Part shown: positions 25,064-33,822 of the stretch, piece by piece
How positions within the stretch are numbered: the stretch's first letter is position 1
How the letters are laid out: each line of letters starts with the position of its first letter
Source of the DNA: an uncultured Bacilli bacterium
GTDB lineage: Bacteria; Bacillota_I; Bacilli_A; RF39; UBA660
Reading direction: 5' to 3'
DNA: 64,000 nucleotides
NCBI GenBank assembly: GCA_934149515.1
Contig: CAKPFD010000003.1
Location: 1-64,000, forward strand
Translations under genes and position numbers: made by a program
The notes under the pieces: generated by a model
What the model was told of the DNA's origin: nothing
Database searches by the model: none
The model's input: the letters and a program-made list of their open reading frames with translations, nothing else

Positions 25064-27376
25064 ATGGAAAACCTCCAAAATCAAAATCAAAAAGAAAATA
25101 AACAACAAAAAAAACCTCAAAATGGAGAAAAACGTGAGGTTTTTCCGCATGTTCTTAATGCCTTAAAAGGGAGTGGTAATACTTCTAATAAGCGTCAGAA
25201 ACATTCTACTTTTGGAGCACTTGATCCTAAGCAGGCAATAGCAAGGCGAGCAAATCAAGCAAGAAATGGAAATAATATTATTGCAAATGCTTTAGGGCGT
25301 GCTTTGCAAAATCGCCGAAATCAGGTGTTGGAAAATAAAAGAAATAGAGAGAAAACAGATCCGGATAATAAAAAAACAAAAGAAGAAAAAGAAGAAGAGA
25401 AAGTCAAAAAAGAAAATGGCGAATCTGATAATAAAGAAGATAAAGATAATAAAAAAGAAGGCGAAGGAAAAAAGAAACGAAGCAAACCAAATCTGCTGAA
25501 TCGTGATGATGAAGAAGAGGATGATGAAGAATCTAGTGGATTTTCTTTCTTTAAGCGTAAAAAATATAAAAATCCAGTTACAGCAGCAATAAAAGGATTT
25601 ATTAGAACACAAGTTATTCCGCTTTTCTTGGGGGTACTTGTTTCTATATTGTTTTTAATTCTTTTGATATTAATTCCAGTTGTTGCAATTTCAAGTGTTG
25701 TTAATGCCTTTTCTTTTGATAAGGAAGTATCTGATGCTAAAGCAGATAGTGATATTTCTGATACTGATCCTAGCGATAGTGAAGAAAGTGATGATGTAGA
25801 TGATACGAATAAAGAGTTAATTTCTTTAATTGATTCAAAATATAGTAGTGAAGATAAAACACAATTAGGTAGAATTGTTCATGCTGTGGAATTTGTTTTG
25901 CTTTCTTATCAAGGTGATAAAGTATATGAGGATTTAACTGAGGATGAGTTGGATGAAGTTGCAAGTATTGTTGTTGCTTCTAAAGATGGTAGTGGAACTT
26001 ATAACTTAGAAACCCTAAAAACAAAATTAGCACAAGAATTTTTTCCATCAAAATTACCAAATTATACTACTGATGATTATGAAGAAATGGCTCAAGGAGT
26101 ACTTGATTATTTAGATGAATACCAAGAGATTATTGGTGAAGATACAACTAGTGATGATACTACCAGTAGTGGTGGCATGTGTACATATAATTTGACACGT
26201 GTACACTATGAAGGAAATAAAATGATTACTGCAAATATTAATCCAAGTAATATTAAAGTTCGTTTGATGCAATCGACTACTTGTGGTGGATCGTATCGAC
26301 AACCTTTAGCAGGAGAAGAATTAGTTGATTTTGAAAAATATATTTTAGGTGTTGCTTATGCTGAAATGGGTGATGGACATGAAGAGGCTGCTTTTAAGGC
26401 ACAATTGATAGTTGCTAGAAACTTTGCCTTCATTGATTCTTTAGCAAAAGAAAGAAATTCTCTAAAACAGGAAAATGGTCAGTGGATTATGGAAATTACG
26501 AACTGTAATGCTGATCAATATTATTGTGATCCTGATAAAGGATGTTATCTTGAAGATGAAAATAGAAAAGATACTCATTTTCTTACTGGTACTCTAGCTG
26601 GACATAAGACATTCCATTCGGCTCTTCCCCAAAATGCTTCTGAAAGAAAATGGGCAAATGAAGTGGTTGGTAAAGTTTATGTTGATAGTGAAAATCAATT
26701 AGTATGGACGAATTTTGCTGATACAGAAACTAAAAAAATGTCTTCTTTAGCAAATCAAGGATTAGATTACACTAGTATTTTGTTACAAATGTATCCTTCT
26801 GGAACCAAGATAATCAATTCTACTTGTACTGCCTCAGCTGATTATATGAATTGGAAACAAAAAGATCCTGCCTGGAGTAATGTTATTTTAGGTGGTGGAA
26901 CAAATAGTGCAAATTCTATTGGTAATATTGGCTGCTTAGTTACTAGTATTGCGATGTTGATTGAAAAAAGTGGGGTACTTAATATGTCTCCGTTACCAAC
27001 AATGGTATCTGCTGCCACATTTAATCCGGGAACATTTGCTCAAGCACTTAATACTATCAATACATTTACTAGTGAGGGTAAATTGTCTAATTATTCTAAA
27101 GTTACACAAGTTGTACCAAAATTTGTGCATCAATCTATTATTTATTTAAATGGATTGAGTCAGACTGATAAATTAAATAAGATTTCTTCTACACTTGATC
27201 AGGGATTATATTGTACAGCACAAGTTGGTGGTCGAAGTGGTCCACACTTTGTTGCTATTGATACTGTGGAAGGTAATACAATAAAAATATTTGATCCTGA
27301 TAGTAATGCAACTGATATGTGGCAAGCTTATGATTATGAAGAAACAGATAAAATAGTATGTTTTAAGGTGGAATAA
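25064..27376 (+). CDS. Membrane-anchored cell-wall enzyme: SpoIID-like plus C39-like peptidase
   Basis: A 770-residue protein. Residues 1-170 are cytoplasmic, very rich in Lys, Glu and Asn. One span lies at about 183-215. An outer linker is acidic. A SpoIID/LytB-like domain (about 425-560) contains Y-I-L-G-V-A-Y-A-E-M and A-x-x-A-Q-L-I-V-A-R. A C39-type peptidase domain (about 590-765) has candidate Cys624 in I-G-C-L-V-T-S and His728 in G-P-H-F-V-A-I-D. Type IV systems carry a VirB1-like wall hydrolase; this protein sits between virB4 and virD4 and may play that part, cutting glycan and peptide bonds with one polypeptide. Catalytic assignments are by motif only. Confidence 0.78.
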   Translation: MENLQNQNQKENKQQKKPQNGEKREVFPHVLNALKGSGNTSNKRQKHSTFGALDPKQAIARRANQARNGNNIIANALGRALQNRRNQVLENKRNREKTDPDNKKTKEEKEEEKVKKENGESDNKEDKDNKKEGEGKKKRSKPNLLNRDDEEEDDEESSGFSFFKRKKYKNPVTAAIKGFIRTQVIPLFLGVLVSILFLILLILIPVVAISSVVNAFSFDKEVSDAKADSDISDTDPSDSEESDDVDDTNKELISLIDSKYSSEDKTQLGRIVHAVEFVLLSYQGDKVYEDLTEDELDEVASIVVASKDGSGTYNLETLKTKLAQEFFPSKLPNYTTDDYEEMAQGVLDYLDEYQEIIGEDTTSDDTTSSGGMCTYNLTRVHYEGNKMITANINPSNIKVRLMQSTTCGGSYRQPLAGEELVDFEKYILGVAYAEMGDGHEEAAFKAQLIVARNFAFIDSLAKERNSLKQENGQWIMEITNCNADQYYCDPDKGCYLEDENRKDTHFLTGTLAGHKTFHSALPQNASERKWANEVVGKVYVDSENQLVWTNFADTETKKMSSLANQGLDYTSILLQMYPSGTKIINSTCTASADYMNWKQKDPAWSNVILGGGTNSANSIGNIGCLVTSIAMLIEKSGVLNMSPLPTMVSAATFNPGTFAQALNTINTFTSEGKLSNYSKVTQVVPKFVHQSIIYLNGLSQTDKLNKISSTLDQGLYCTAQVGGRSGPHFVAIDTVEGNTIKIFDPDSNATDMWQAYDYEETDKIVCFKVE

Positions 27377-27377
27377 A

Positions 27378-28169
27378 ATGAAAAAAAAGAAAAAAAGTTA
27401 TTATATTGTTTTTATCCTTCTCTTTCTTTACTTGCTTTTTATGTTTTATTTCTTTGTGATTCCATCTTCTCATAAGTCTTCAAGAAAGATGTATATCATG
27501 GTAGATAATACTGCAAAGTGGAAATTTGAAGGTAAAAAATGGGAAGATATTAAAAGTGATGAGAGCAATTTGTATGATTGGCAGGAGTTTTCTATTTATA
27601 AACGTGGTAGTTATTTAGGGAAATATTACCTATTATACAATGACCAATTTTTATGGTATGATAAAAAGCGTCATCCAATTCAGAAAAATGGTAGTACAAT
27701 GCTTGCAGTTCGTTCTAATCAAGATTTTAAAGTAGCAGAATATTCAACAACTACTATTTCTTTAGAAGATATGTCTTATGTTGACGAAATTTTACAACAG
27801 TATAATATTTCTACAAGAGAAATTATATTTCAAGAAGCGTTTTCTTATGACTTAGATAGTGATGGGAATCAAGAGAAAATTTTCACTGTTTCTAATCTAT
27901 TTGAACCAAATTATGCACCAGATAAAATATTTTCCTTTATTTTTGTAGTAAAGAATGATAGAATAACGGTAGTTTCTTCCATGGTGGATACTTTAGATAA
28001 GGAAAATGAACATTGCCGTAGTTATGTCCATTCTTTAGTAGATACCAATCAAGATGGAAATTATGAATTTATTACTGGTTGTGGTTACTATAATAGTACT
28101 AAAAATTGTGTTGAAATGTTTGAATATCAGAAGAATCAATATAAGAAAATAAAGTCTTGTCAAGAATAA
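27378..28169 (+). CDS. Membrane-anchored protein with Asp/Asn-rich Ca-binding-like repeats
   Basis: A 263-residue protein with a Lys-rich N-terminus and one span (about 8-30), starting 2 nt after the preceding gene. The outer part contains two loops, D-L-D-S-D-G-N-Q-E and D-T-N-Q-D-G-N-Y-E (about 157-165 and 225-233). These have the D-x-(D/N)-x-D-G spacing of calcium-binding loops as found in VCBS/FG-GAP and dockerin-like repeats. I do not recognise the family. Its place between the wall enzyme and VirD4 suggests an envelope component of the machine. Confidence 0.7.
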   Translation: MKKKKKSYYIVFILLFLYLLFMFYFFVIPSSHKSSRKMYIMVDNTAKWKFEGKKWEDIKSDESNLYDWQEFSIYKRGSYLGKYYLLYNDQFLWYDKKRHPIQKNGSTMLAVRSNQDFKVAEYSTTTISLEDMSYVDEILQQYNISTREIIFQEAFSYDLDSDGNQEKIFTVSNLFEPNYAPDKIFSFIFVVKNDRITVVSSMVDTLDKENEHCRSYVHSLVDTNQDGNYEFITGCGYYNSTKNCVEMFEYQKNQYKKIKSCQE

Positions 28170-28187
28170 GAGAAAGAAGGATGAACT

Positions 28188-30287
28188 ATGAAACTAAAAT
28201 TTAGGGCTGATAAAGATGATTTAGTAATATTTGGTATATTTGCCATCTTCTTGTTGTATATTGTGTGTATTGGTGTTGTCAATTTACACAGCTTTGCTAC
28301 AGAAGGTTATTTTAGTACATTCAATCCTTTTCCAGCTTTTTCTCCTGATTTAATAGGAGTCACATTAGTTGTCTATATTTGTGCTCTTATCGGTATGTTA
28401 GTTAGTGTAAAATCTTACTTTTTTGAAATGGAAAAAGGCGTTGGTTTTACCACAGAGAAAAAAGATAAGGGGTATTCTAGATGGGCAAAAGATAAAGAAT
28501 TAAAAGCAGAACTTGCCATGGTTAGACCGCAAGATGAAACGTCTAAGGCAGCTGGTGTTCCTCTTATTTTAAAAGATACGGAAGCATGGGTAGATAATGG
28601 TGAATATCATACACTAGTTATTGGTGCCACTGGTAGTGGTAAAACACAAACTGTTATTAAACCGACTGTTAAGTTTTTAGCAAAAGCTGGCGAATCTATG
28701 ATCATTACCGATCCTAAAGGTGAAATCTATGAAAGTACAGCAGAAATGTTACGTGACAAAGGGTATGATGTCCAAGTATTAAACTTTCGTGAACCACAAA
28801 ATGGTACTTGTTGGAATCCACTTTCCTTACCTTATAGAATGTATAAAAATGGGAATCAAGATAAAGCCATTGAGCTATTAGATGACTTAGCATTAAATAT
28901 TTTGTATGATGAATCTAGTAGTAATGCTGATCCTTTCTGGGAAAAGACATCTGCTGATTATTTTTCTGGTGTTGCTTTAGGTCTTTTTGAAGATGCAGAA
29001 GAAGAAGAGATCAACATTAATAGCATTAATTTAATGACAACTGTTGGAGAAGAAAAGTGTGGTGGTACTACTTATATTAAAGAATATTTTAGTGAAAAAG
29101 ATCCGACTAGTGCTGCTAGTATCAATGCTTCTGGTACCATTATGGCACCTTCTGAAACAAAAGCATCTATTCTTTCTGTATTTAAACAAAAAATTAAATT
29201 ATTTGCTTCAAGAGAAAATCTTTCTGAAATGTTAAGCCGTAGTGATATTGAACTTGCTGATATTGGTCGAAAGAAAACAGCATTGTTCATTGTTATTCAA
29301 GATGAAAAGAAAACGTATCACTCTTTGGTTACTATTTTGTTAAAACAATGTTATGAAACTTTAATTGATGTAGCACAGGAAAATGGTGGAGAACTTCCTG
29401 TTCGTACCAATTTCTTGTTGGATGAGTTTGCTAATATGCCACCATTAAAGGATGTTACAACCATGATTACTGCAGCTCGTTCTCGTCATGTTCGTTTTAC
29501 GATGATCATTCAGAACTATGCACAGTTAAATCAAGTTTATGGAAAAGAAAATGCTGAAACCATTCGTGGTAACTGTGGTAATATTATTTATTTGATTTCA
29601 ACAGAATTAGCAGCATTGGAAGAAATTTCTAAAATGTGTGGTGAGGTAAAGAGTAAAAAAGATGATAAAACAGCATCTACACCACTTGTTACAGTTTCTG
29701 ATTTGCAGCGTATGAAGCAGTTTGAAGTTATTGTTTTACGTTTACGTAAACAACCATTTAAGACAAAGATGACACCTGATTTTAAAATAGATTGGGGCAA
29801 AAAATATCCAAAAGCAAAATTTGTTACAAGAGAAAAATTACCAGTTAAAACATTTGATATTCGTACGTTTGTCAAAGAAGAAAAAAAACGCAAATTGATT
29901 GAAATGGTGAATGCTGCTAATGTAGATGCTCAAAGTGGTGGTGCACCATTTATGCCGCCTAACTTATTAGATAGACAACAAGTTTCTCAAAATGAATCAC
30001 CGGTTCCTGTTTTAAATCCTGGTCTACAACAAAAACCAGTAGCAAAACCTGATCTTTCTCCAGCATTTATAGATGAAATGGTGAAGAAAATCGATGCAAG
30101 AATTGCTGAACTTGAAAAAGAAGAAGCACAGAATCAAAAGGAACAAGAAATGGAAAAGACACTTCCACCAGTTGAAGAAAAGCAATCATTACCTGTTTCA
30201 GAACCAGTTAAAAATGAAAAAGATGTTCCTTTTGAAATTCCAGAGGACGATGATGATGATTTCTTCGATGATTTCTTTGATGAATAA
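28188..30287 (+). CDS. virD4: VirD4/TraG-type coupling ATPase
   Basis: Coupling proteins collect substrates and feed them to the T4SS channel. The 699-residue product has two N-terminal spans (about 12-30 and 56-78), Walker A G-A-T-G-S-G-K-T (Lys152) with the following D-P-K-G-E motif, and Walker B L-L-D-E-F-A (Asp412, Glu413). A Pro- and Gln-rich tail ends in a highly acidic stretch of Asp and Phe. The lack of any relaxase gene nearby suggests protein rather than DNA substrates; that is inference. It is the last gene of the operon and is followed by a strong terminator. Confidence 0.93.
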   Translation: MKLKFRADKDDLVIFGIFAIFLLYIVCIGVVNLHSFATEGYFSTFNPFPAFSPDLIGVTLVVYICALIGMLVSVKSYFFEMEKGVGFTTEKKDKGYSRWAKDKELKAELAMVRPQDETSKAAGVPLILKDTEAWVDNGEYHTLVIGATGSGKTQTVIKPTVKFLAKAGESMIITDPKGEIYESTAEMLRDKGYDVQVLNFREPQNGTCWNPLSLPYRMYKNGNQDKAIELLDDLALNILYDESSSNADPFWEKTSADYFSGVALGLFEDAEEEEININSINLMTTVGEEKCGGTTYIKEYFSEKDPTSAASINASGTIMAPSETKASILSVFKQKIKLFASRENLSEMLSRSDIELADIGRKKTALFIVIQDEKKTYHSLVTILLKQCYETLIDVAQENGGELPVRTNFLLDEFANMPPLKDVTTMITAARSRHVRFTMIIQNYAQLNQVYGKENAETIRGNCGNIIYLISTELAALEEISKMCGEVKSKKDDKTASTPLVTVSDLQRMKQFEVIVLRLRKQPFKTKMTPDFKIDWGKKYPKAKFVTREKLPVKTFDIRTFVKEEKKRKLIEMVNAANVDAQSGGAPFMPPNLLDRQQVSQNESPVPVLNPGLQQKPVAKPDLSPAFIDEMVKKIDARIAELEKEEAQNQKEQEMEKTLPPVEEKQSLPVSEPVKNEKDVPFEIPEDDDDDFFDDFFDE

Positions 30288-30314
30288 TACAATTCTTAGG
30301 GATTGTATTTTTTT
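30287..30314 (+). terminator. Rho-independent terminator after the T4SS operon
   Basis: ATACAAT (30287-30293) pairs with ATTGTAT (30302-30308), followed by T7. It starts at the stop codon of virD4. Confidence 0.85.
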
Positions 30315-30332
30315 GGTTGTTCATAGTATAAT
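30303..30332 (+). promoter_or_regulatory. Promoter for the HerA-like gene
   Basis: TTGTAT (30303-30308), an 18-nt spacer and a perfect TATAAT (30327-30332). The -35 overlaps the terminator stem of the previous operon. Confidence 0.5.
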
Positions 30333-30357
30333 ATTTTTAGAATAAGAGGGTATAAAT

Positions 30358-32127
30358 ATGTTAGGAACAATTAAAGAAATTATTCACAATCAAGTCATCG
30401 TAGAACTTTCTATTGATATGAGTAAGCAAGCAAATTTTATTAATCTACATCTTGTATTTGAAGATGATAAGATTAAGATTGTAGGGGAAATTGTCAGTTC
30501 TACCATGACCAGTGCAACAGTTAATATAGTAGGAGAAATTAAAGATGGGATCTTTTTGCCTGGGGTTAGTAGTAAACCATCTTTTCGTTCACAAGTTCGT
30601 ATGATAACGCTTGAAGAACTTGCTATGATGTTAGGTCCACAAACAGAAACAGAGAATACATTTCCTTTAGGCTATTCTACAATTTATCAAAATTATCCCA
30701 TTCATGTTAATATTAATGCTTTTTTTAGTAATCATTTTGCTATTTTAGGAAATAGTGGTAGTGGTAAATCTTTTTCAGTTAGTCGTATGTTACAAAATAT
30801 CTTTTTTGATATGCAGAAAGCTCCACTTGGTGCTAGTGTGTTCTTATTTGATGCGTATGGTGAATATACAAATGCGTTTTCTAATTTAGCAGTTACAAAT
30901 CCTAATCTTCGTTATAAAACATATACAACGAATGCTACTTTTGGTGATAGTGATATCTTGAAAATACCATTATGGCTATTAGATGTTGATGATTTAGCAT
31001 TATTATTAGATGCTACTACGCCTAACCAATTACCACTATTAAAGAAAACTTTGCAACTTGTTCCAATTTTAACCGGTGAAGAAAAAGATGTAATTGTAGC
31101 GAAAAATGATATTATAGCAAGAGCGGTTTTAGATATTTTATTAAGTGGTCATCAATCTAGTAAGATACGTGATCAAGTAATTGCTGTTTTAACAAAATTT
31201 CATACTAGTGACTTAAGCTTAGATAGTCAGATTGTTCAGCCAGGTTATACAAGAAGCTTGAAGCAATGTCTTTATATTGATAAAATGGGAAAATTACAGG
31301 AAATGGAATTGGTTGTTAACTTTGTTAAAAGTTTCATTCAAGAAGAGCAACAAGAAGTAGCAGCTTTTTCTAAGATGATTGCTTATACCTTAAAAGATTT
31401 AGAAACAGCCCTAGATTTTGCTCTTATTAGTGAGGGAATCTTGAAAAGTGATAAAGTGTATGATTATGCAAATGTCTTAAGCGTTCGTTTGCACTCTTTA
31501 GTCAATAGTCCCAATCATGTTTTCTTTGATCGCAAAACGTATTTGTCAAGAGAGTCCTTTATTCGCGAATTATTGACATCGTTTGATCATAAAAAGTGTC
31601 AAATTGTGAACTTTAATATCAGTTATATTGATGATAGATTGGCAAAAGTAATTACAAAAATTTTATCCAAACTATTATTTCAAGCAGCTGTAGAAAATCC
31701 AAAAAGAGGAAGTGTTTCTTACCACATTATCATCGAAGAAGCACATCGTTATGTTCAAAAAGATACAGATACAGAAATACTTGGATATAATATTTTTGAT
31801 CGAATTACCAAAGAAGGAAGAAAGTATGGTGTCTTGTTAGGTTTGATTACCCAACGTCCTAGTGAATTATCTGATACCGCTATTTCGCAATGTTCTAATT
31901 TTCTTATTCTTCGAACCCTTCACCCTAAAGATTTAGCTTATATTAAAGAAATGGTACCAAATATTTCTATCGAGGTGGTTGATATGCTGAAAAACTTAAA
32001 ACCTGGGAATTGTATTGCTTTTGGTAGTGCCTTTTTAGTGCCAGTTCATCTATATTTCTTAAAGCCAAATCCAGAGCCATTGTCAAATAATGTTAATATT
32101 TGTCAAATTTGGTATCATAGTGTCTAA
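30358..32127 (+). CDS. HerA-like ATPase
   Basis: A 589-residue HerA/FtsK-superfamily ATPase. An N-terminal beta-barrel-like domain (about 1-110) precedes Walker A G-N-S-G-S-G-K-S (Lys137) and Walker B I-I-I-E-E-A-H-R (about 459-466). A later I-T-Q-R-P-S-E-L and R-T-L-H-P-K-D motif fits the family. HerA proteins are hexameric DNA translocases, often paired with the NurA nuclease, but no NurA is seen here. It has its own promoter, so a role in the T4SS is possible but not indicated. It is followed by sepF after 108 nt. Confidence 0.8.
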   Translation: MLGTIKEIIHNQVIVELSIDMSKQANFINLHLVFEDDKIKIVGEIVSSTMTSATVNIVGEIKDGIFLPGVSSKPSFRSQVRMITLEELAMMLGPQTETENTFPLGYSTIYQNYPIHVNINAFFSNHFAILGNSGSGKSFSVSRMLQNIFFDMQKAPLGASVFLFDAYGEYTNAFSNLAVTNPNLRYKTYTTNATFGDSDILKIPLWLLDVDDLALLLDATTPNQLPLLKKTLQLVPILTGEEKDVIVAKNDIIARAVLDILLSGHQSSKIRDQVIAVLTKFHTSDLSLDSQIVQPGYTRSLKQCLYIDKMGKLQEMELVVNFVKSFIQEEQQEVAAFSKMIAYTLKDLETALDFALISEGILKSDKVYDYANVLSVRLHSLVNSPNHVFFDRKTYLSRESFIRELLTSFDHKKCQIVNFNISYIDDRLAKVITKILSKLLFQAAVENPKRGSVSYHIIIEEAHRYVQKDTDTEILGYNIFDRITKEGRKYGVLLGLITQRPSELSDTAISQCSNFLILRTLHPKDLAYIKEMVPNISIEVVDMLKNLKPGNCIAFGSAFLVPVHLYFLKPNPEPLSNNVNICQIWYHSV

Positions 32128-32164
32128 ATTTACAGAATGTTTTCATCATTTTCTTGCAAAATGA

Positions 32165-32194
32165 TTGGTAATTTGCCATTTTTTATGTTAGAAT
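32165..32194 (+). promoter_or_regulatory. Possible promoter for sepF
   Basis: TTGGTA (32165-32170), an 18-nt spacer and TAGAAT (32189-32194). A perfect TATAAT at 32199-32204 is a rival -10 box but has a poorly spaced -35. Confidence 0.4.
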
Positions 32195-32235
32195 GAAGTA
32201 TAATAGGTAAAGTGGAAATAGGAGGATTGATAATA

Positions 32236-32673
32236 ATGGGTTTTGATAAATTAAAAAAACTAATTGGACAAGAACCAGATGAAGTAGAAGAAGTAAAAGA
32301 TGAGGAGTATTATAAAGTGAGTAGAGAAGATTATAGTTATGAAAATGGAATCGCTGGAAGTAAGATGATGTTGCTTGAACCAAGAGCTTATTCTGAATCA
32401 CAACAAATTGCAGATTACTTAAAAGATAGAAATGCAGTTGTGGTTAATTTAAAACGAGTAACACCAGATCAAGCGAAAAGAATTGTTGATTTCTTAAGTG
32501 GTACTTTATATGCAATTGGTGGAGATTTACAAAAATTAGGTGGAGGAATATTTTTGTGTACACCAAATAATGTAAACGTAGAAGGCAAAATCAGTGAAGA
32601 TAATGTACCATCTAAACCAACGAAAGCAACCAAAGCAAAAGCACAAGATGATGACGATGAATTTGATTGGTAA
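32236..32673 (+). CDS. sepF: Cell division protein SepF
   Basis: SepF anchors and bundles FtsZ at the division site. The 145-residue protein has an N-terminal amphipathic segment ([11 protein letters not shown]), an acidic linker and the SepF core (about 55-130) with P-R-A-Y-S-E-S, V-V-V-N-L and the [12 protein letters not shown] motif. The start is set at 32236 by AGGAGG at 32220-32225. It is followed by divIVA after 28 nt. Confidence 0.93.
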   Translation: MGFDKLKKLIGQEPDEVEEVKDEEYYKVSREDYSYENGIAGSKMMLLEPRAYSESQQIADYLKDRNAVVVNLKRVTPDQAKRIVDFLSGTLYAIGGDLQKLGGGIFLCTPNNVNVEGKISEDNVPSKPTKATKAKAQDDDDEFDW

Positions 32674-32701
32674 ATAGATCCTTCAAAAGGGATGTGATAG
32701 A

Positions 32702-33139
32702 ATGGACAAATTTAATTATGAAGCGAATGGCTATAATCGTGCTGAAGTAAATAAGTTTGTAGATGACGTAATAAAAGAAACAGAAGGGATTATCCAACAA
32801 TGTCGAAAGCAAAAAGATACAATTGCTTTATTATCTGATAAATTAGCACATTATGAACAATTAGAAGATGCTTTGAAGCAATCTTTTATTCAAGCACAAA
32901 AAACAACAGATAACATGAAACAATTAGCTCAAGAGGAAGCAGATAGTCTCATTCATAATGCTAAAAATAATGCTTCAAGAATTGTCAATGAAGCTTTGCT
33001 AAAAGCAGAAAAAATTGAAAATGCAGCCGATCTGTTAGAAAAAAATATGAAAATATTTAAACGAAAACTAAGAATTATTGTAGAACAACAGATGGCCGTT
33101 GTAGAAGAAATTGAGACGCTAGATTTAAATGAACATTAA
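32702..33139 (+). CDS. divIVA: DivIVA family protein
   Basis: A 145-residue coiled-coil protein. The N-terminal motif F-x-x-x-x-x-G-Y-x-x-x-E-V-x-x-F-V-D-D-V is the membrane-curvature-binding head of DivIVA/GpsB. Long helices follow (about 25-140). It recruits division and wall-synthesis proteins to poles or septa. It is adjacent to sepF, as in many Bacillota. Confidence 0.9.
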   Translation: MDKFNYEANGYNRAEVNKFVDDVIKETEGIIQQCRKQKDTIALLSDKLAHYEQLEDALKQSFIQAQKTTDNMKQLAQEEADSLIHNAKNNASRIVNEALLKAEKIENAADLLEKNMKIFKRKLRIIVEQQMAVVEEIETLDLNEH

Positions 33140-33174
33140 TCTGGTGTCTTTTGTTCATAGAAAGGAGCTTTGTA

Positions 33175-33804
33175 GTGAAAGAAAAAAATACAAGCTTAGA
33201 AATTTTATTAATGGAATATTCTGCAGCTTTACAATCATTAGAAACACAACTTGATATTTTATTAAAAGATTTTACTTATAAAAATCATTATAATCCGGTG
33301 GAACATGTTAAAAGTAGAATTAAAAGTTATGATAGTATTGTTAAAAAACTAACCAGTAGAGGGTATGATGTTACAACTAGAAATATAAAAGAGCATGTTC
33401 ATGATATGGTAGGAATTAGAATTGTTTGCTCTTTTTTACCTGATGTTTATAAAATTGTTGAAATGATTGAACAATGTGATCAAATTACTATTCACAATCG
33501 TAAAGATTATATTGCAAATCCTAAAGAAACTGGATATTCTAGTTATCATCTATTAGTATATGTACCAGTTTATTTGATGGATGGTGTTACACTAGTAGAA
33601 GCAGAAATCCAAATACGAACAATGGCAATGGATTTTTGGGCTAGTCTTGATCATAAAATTGGGTATAAATTTCAAGGACAAATACCAAAAGAAATAAGTG
33701 ATAATCTTTATAAGTGTGCACTTGATATTAATGATCTTGATCATAAAATGCTAATATTGAATGATAAAATGAAAAGTATTAAAGAAGATAAAGAAATACT
33801 TTAA
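33175..33804 (+). CDS. Small alarmone synthetase (RelA/SpoT domain)
   Basis: A 210-residue single-domain (p)ppGpp synthetase of the RelQ/RelP type. It carries H-D-M-V-G-I-R-I-V-C, K-E-T-G-Y-S-S-Y-H and E-I-Q-I-R-T-M-A-M-D-F-W-A-S-L-D-H-K motifs of the nucleotidyltransferase fold; no hydrolase or regulatory domains are present. It makes the stringent-response alarmone from ATP and GDP/GTP. The start is GTG at 33175 with AAAGGAG upstream. Confidence 0.9.
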   Translation: MKEKNTSLEILLMEYSAALQSLETQLDILLKDFTYKNHYNPVEHVKSRIKSYDSIVKKLTSRGYDVTTRNIKEHVHDMVGIRIVCSFLPDVYKIVEMIEQCDQITIHNRKDYIANPKETGYSSYHLLVYVPVYLMDGVTLVEAEIQIRTMAMDFWASLDHKIGYKFQGQIPKEISDNLYKCALDINDLDHKMLILNDKMKSIKEDKEIL

Positions 33805-33822
33805 GATAATGGTGGTGGAAAA

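Noticed and set aside
25292..25612. Minus-strand frame opposite the Lys/Glu-rich part of the SpoIID-C39 gene
   Set aside because: Its Phe-rich composition is just the complement of Lys/Glu codons; no ribosome site.
3086..30287. Integrative conjugative element
   Set aside because: VirB4, VirD4 and VirB6-like genes suggest conjugation, but no relaxase, integrase, replication gene, oriT or flanking direct repeats are seen, and Tad genes form half of the block.
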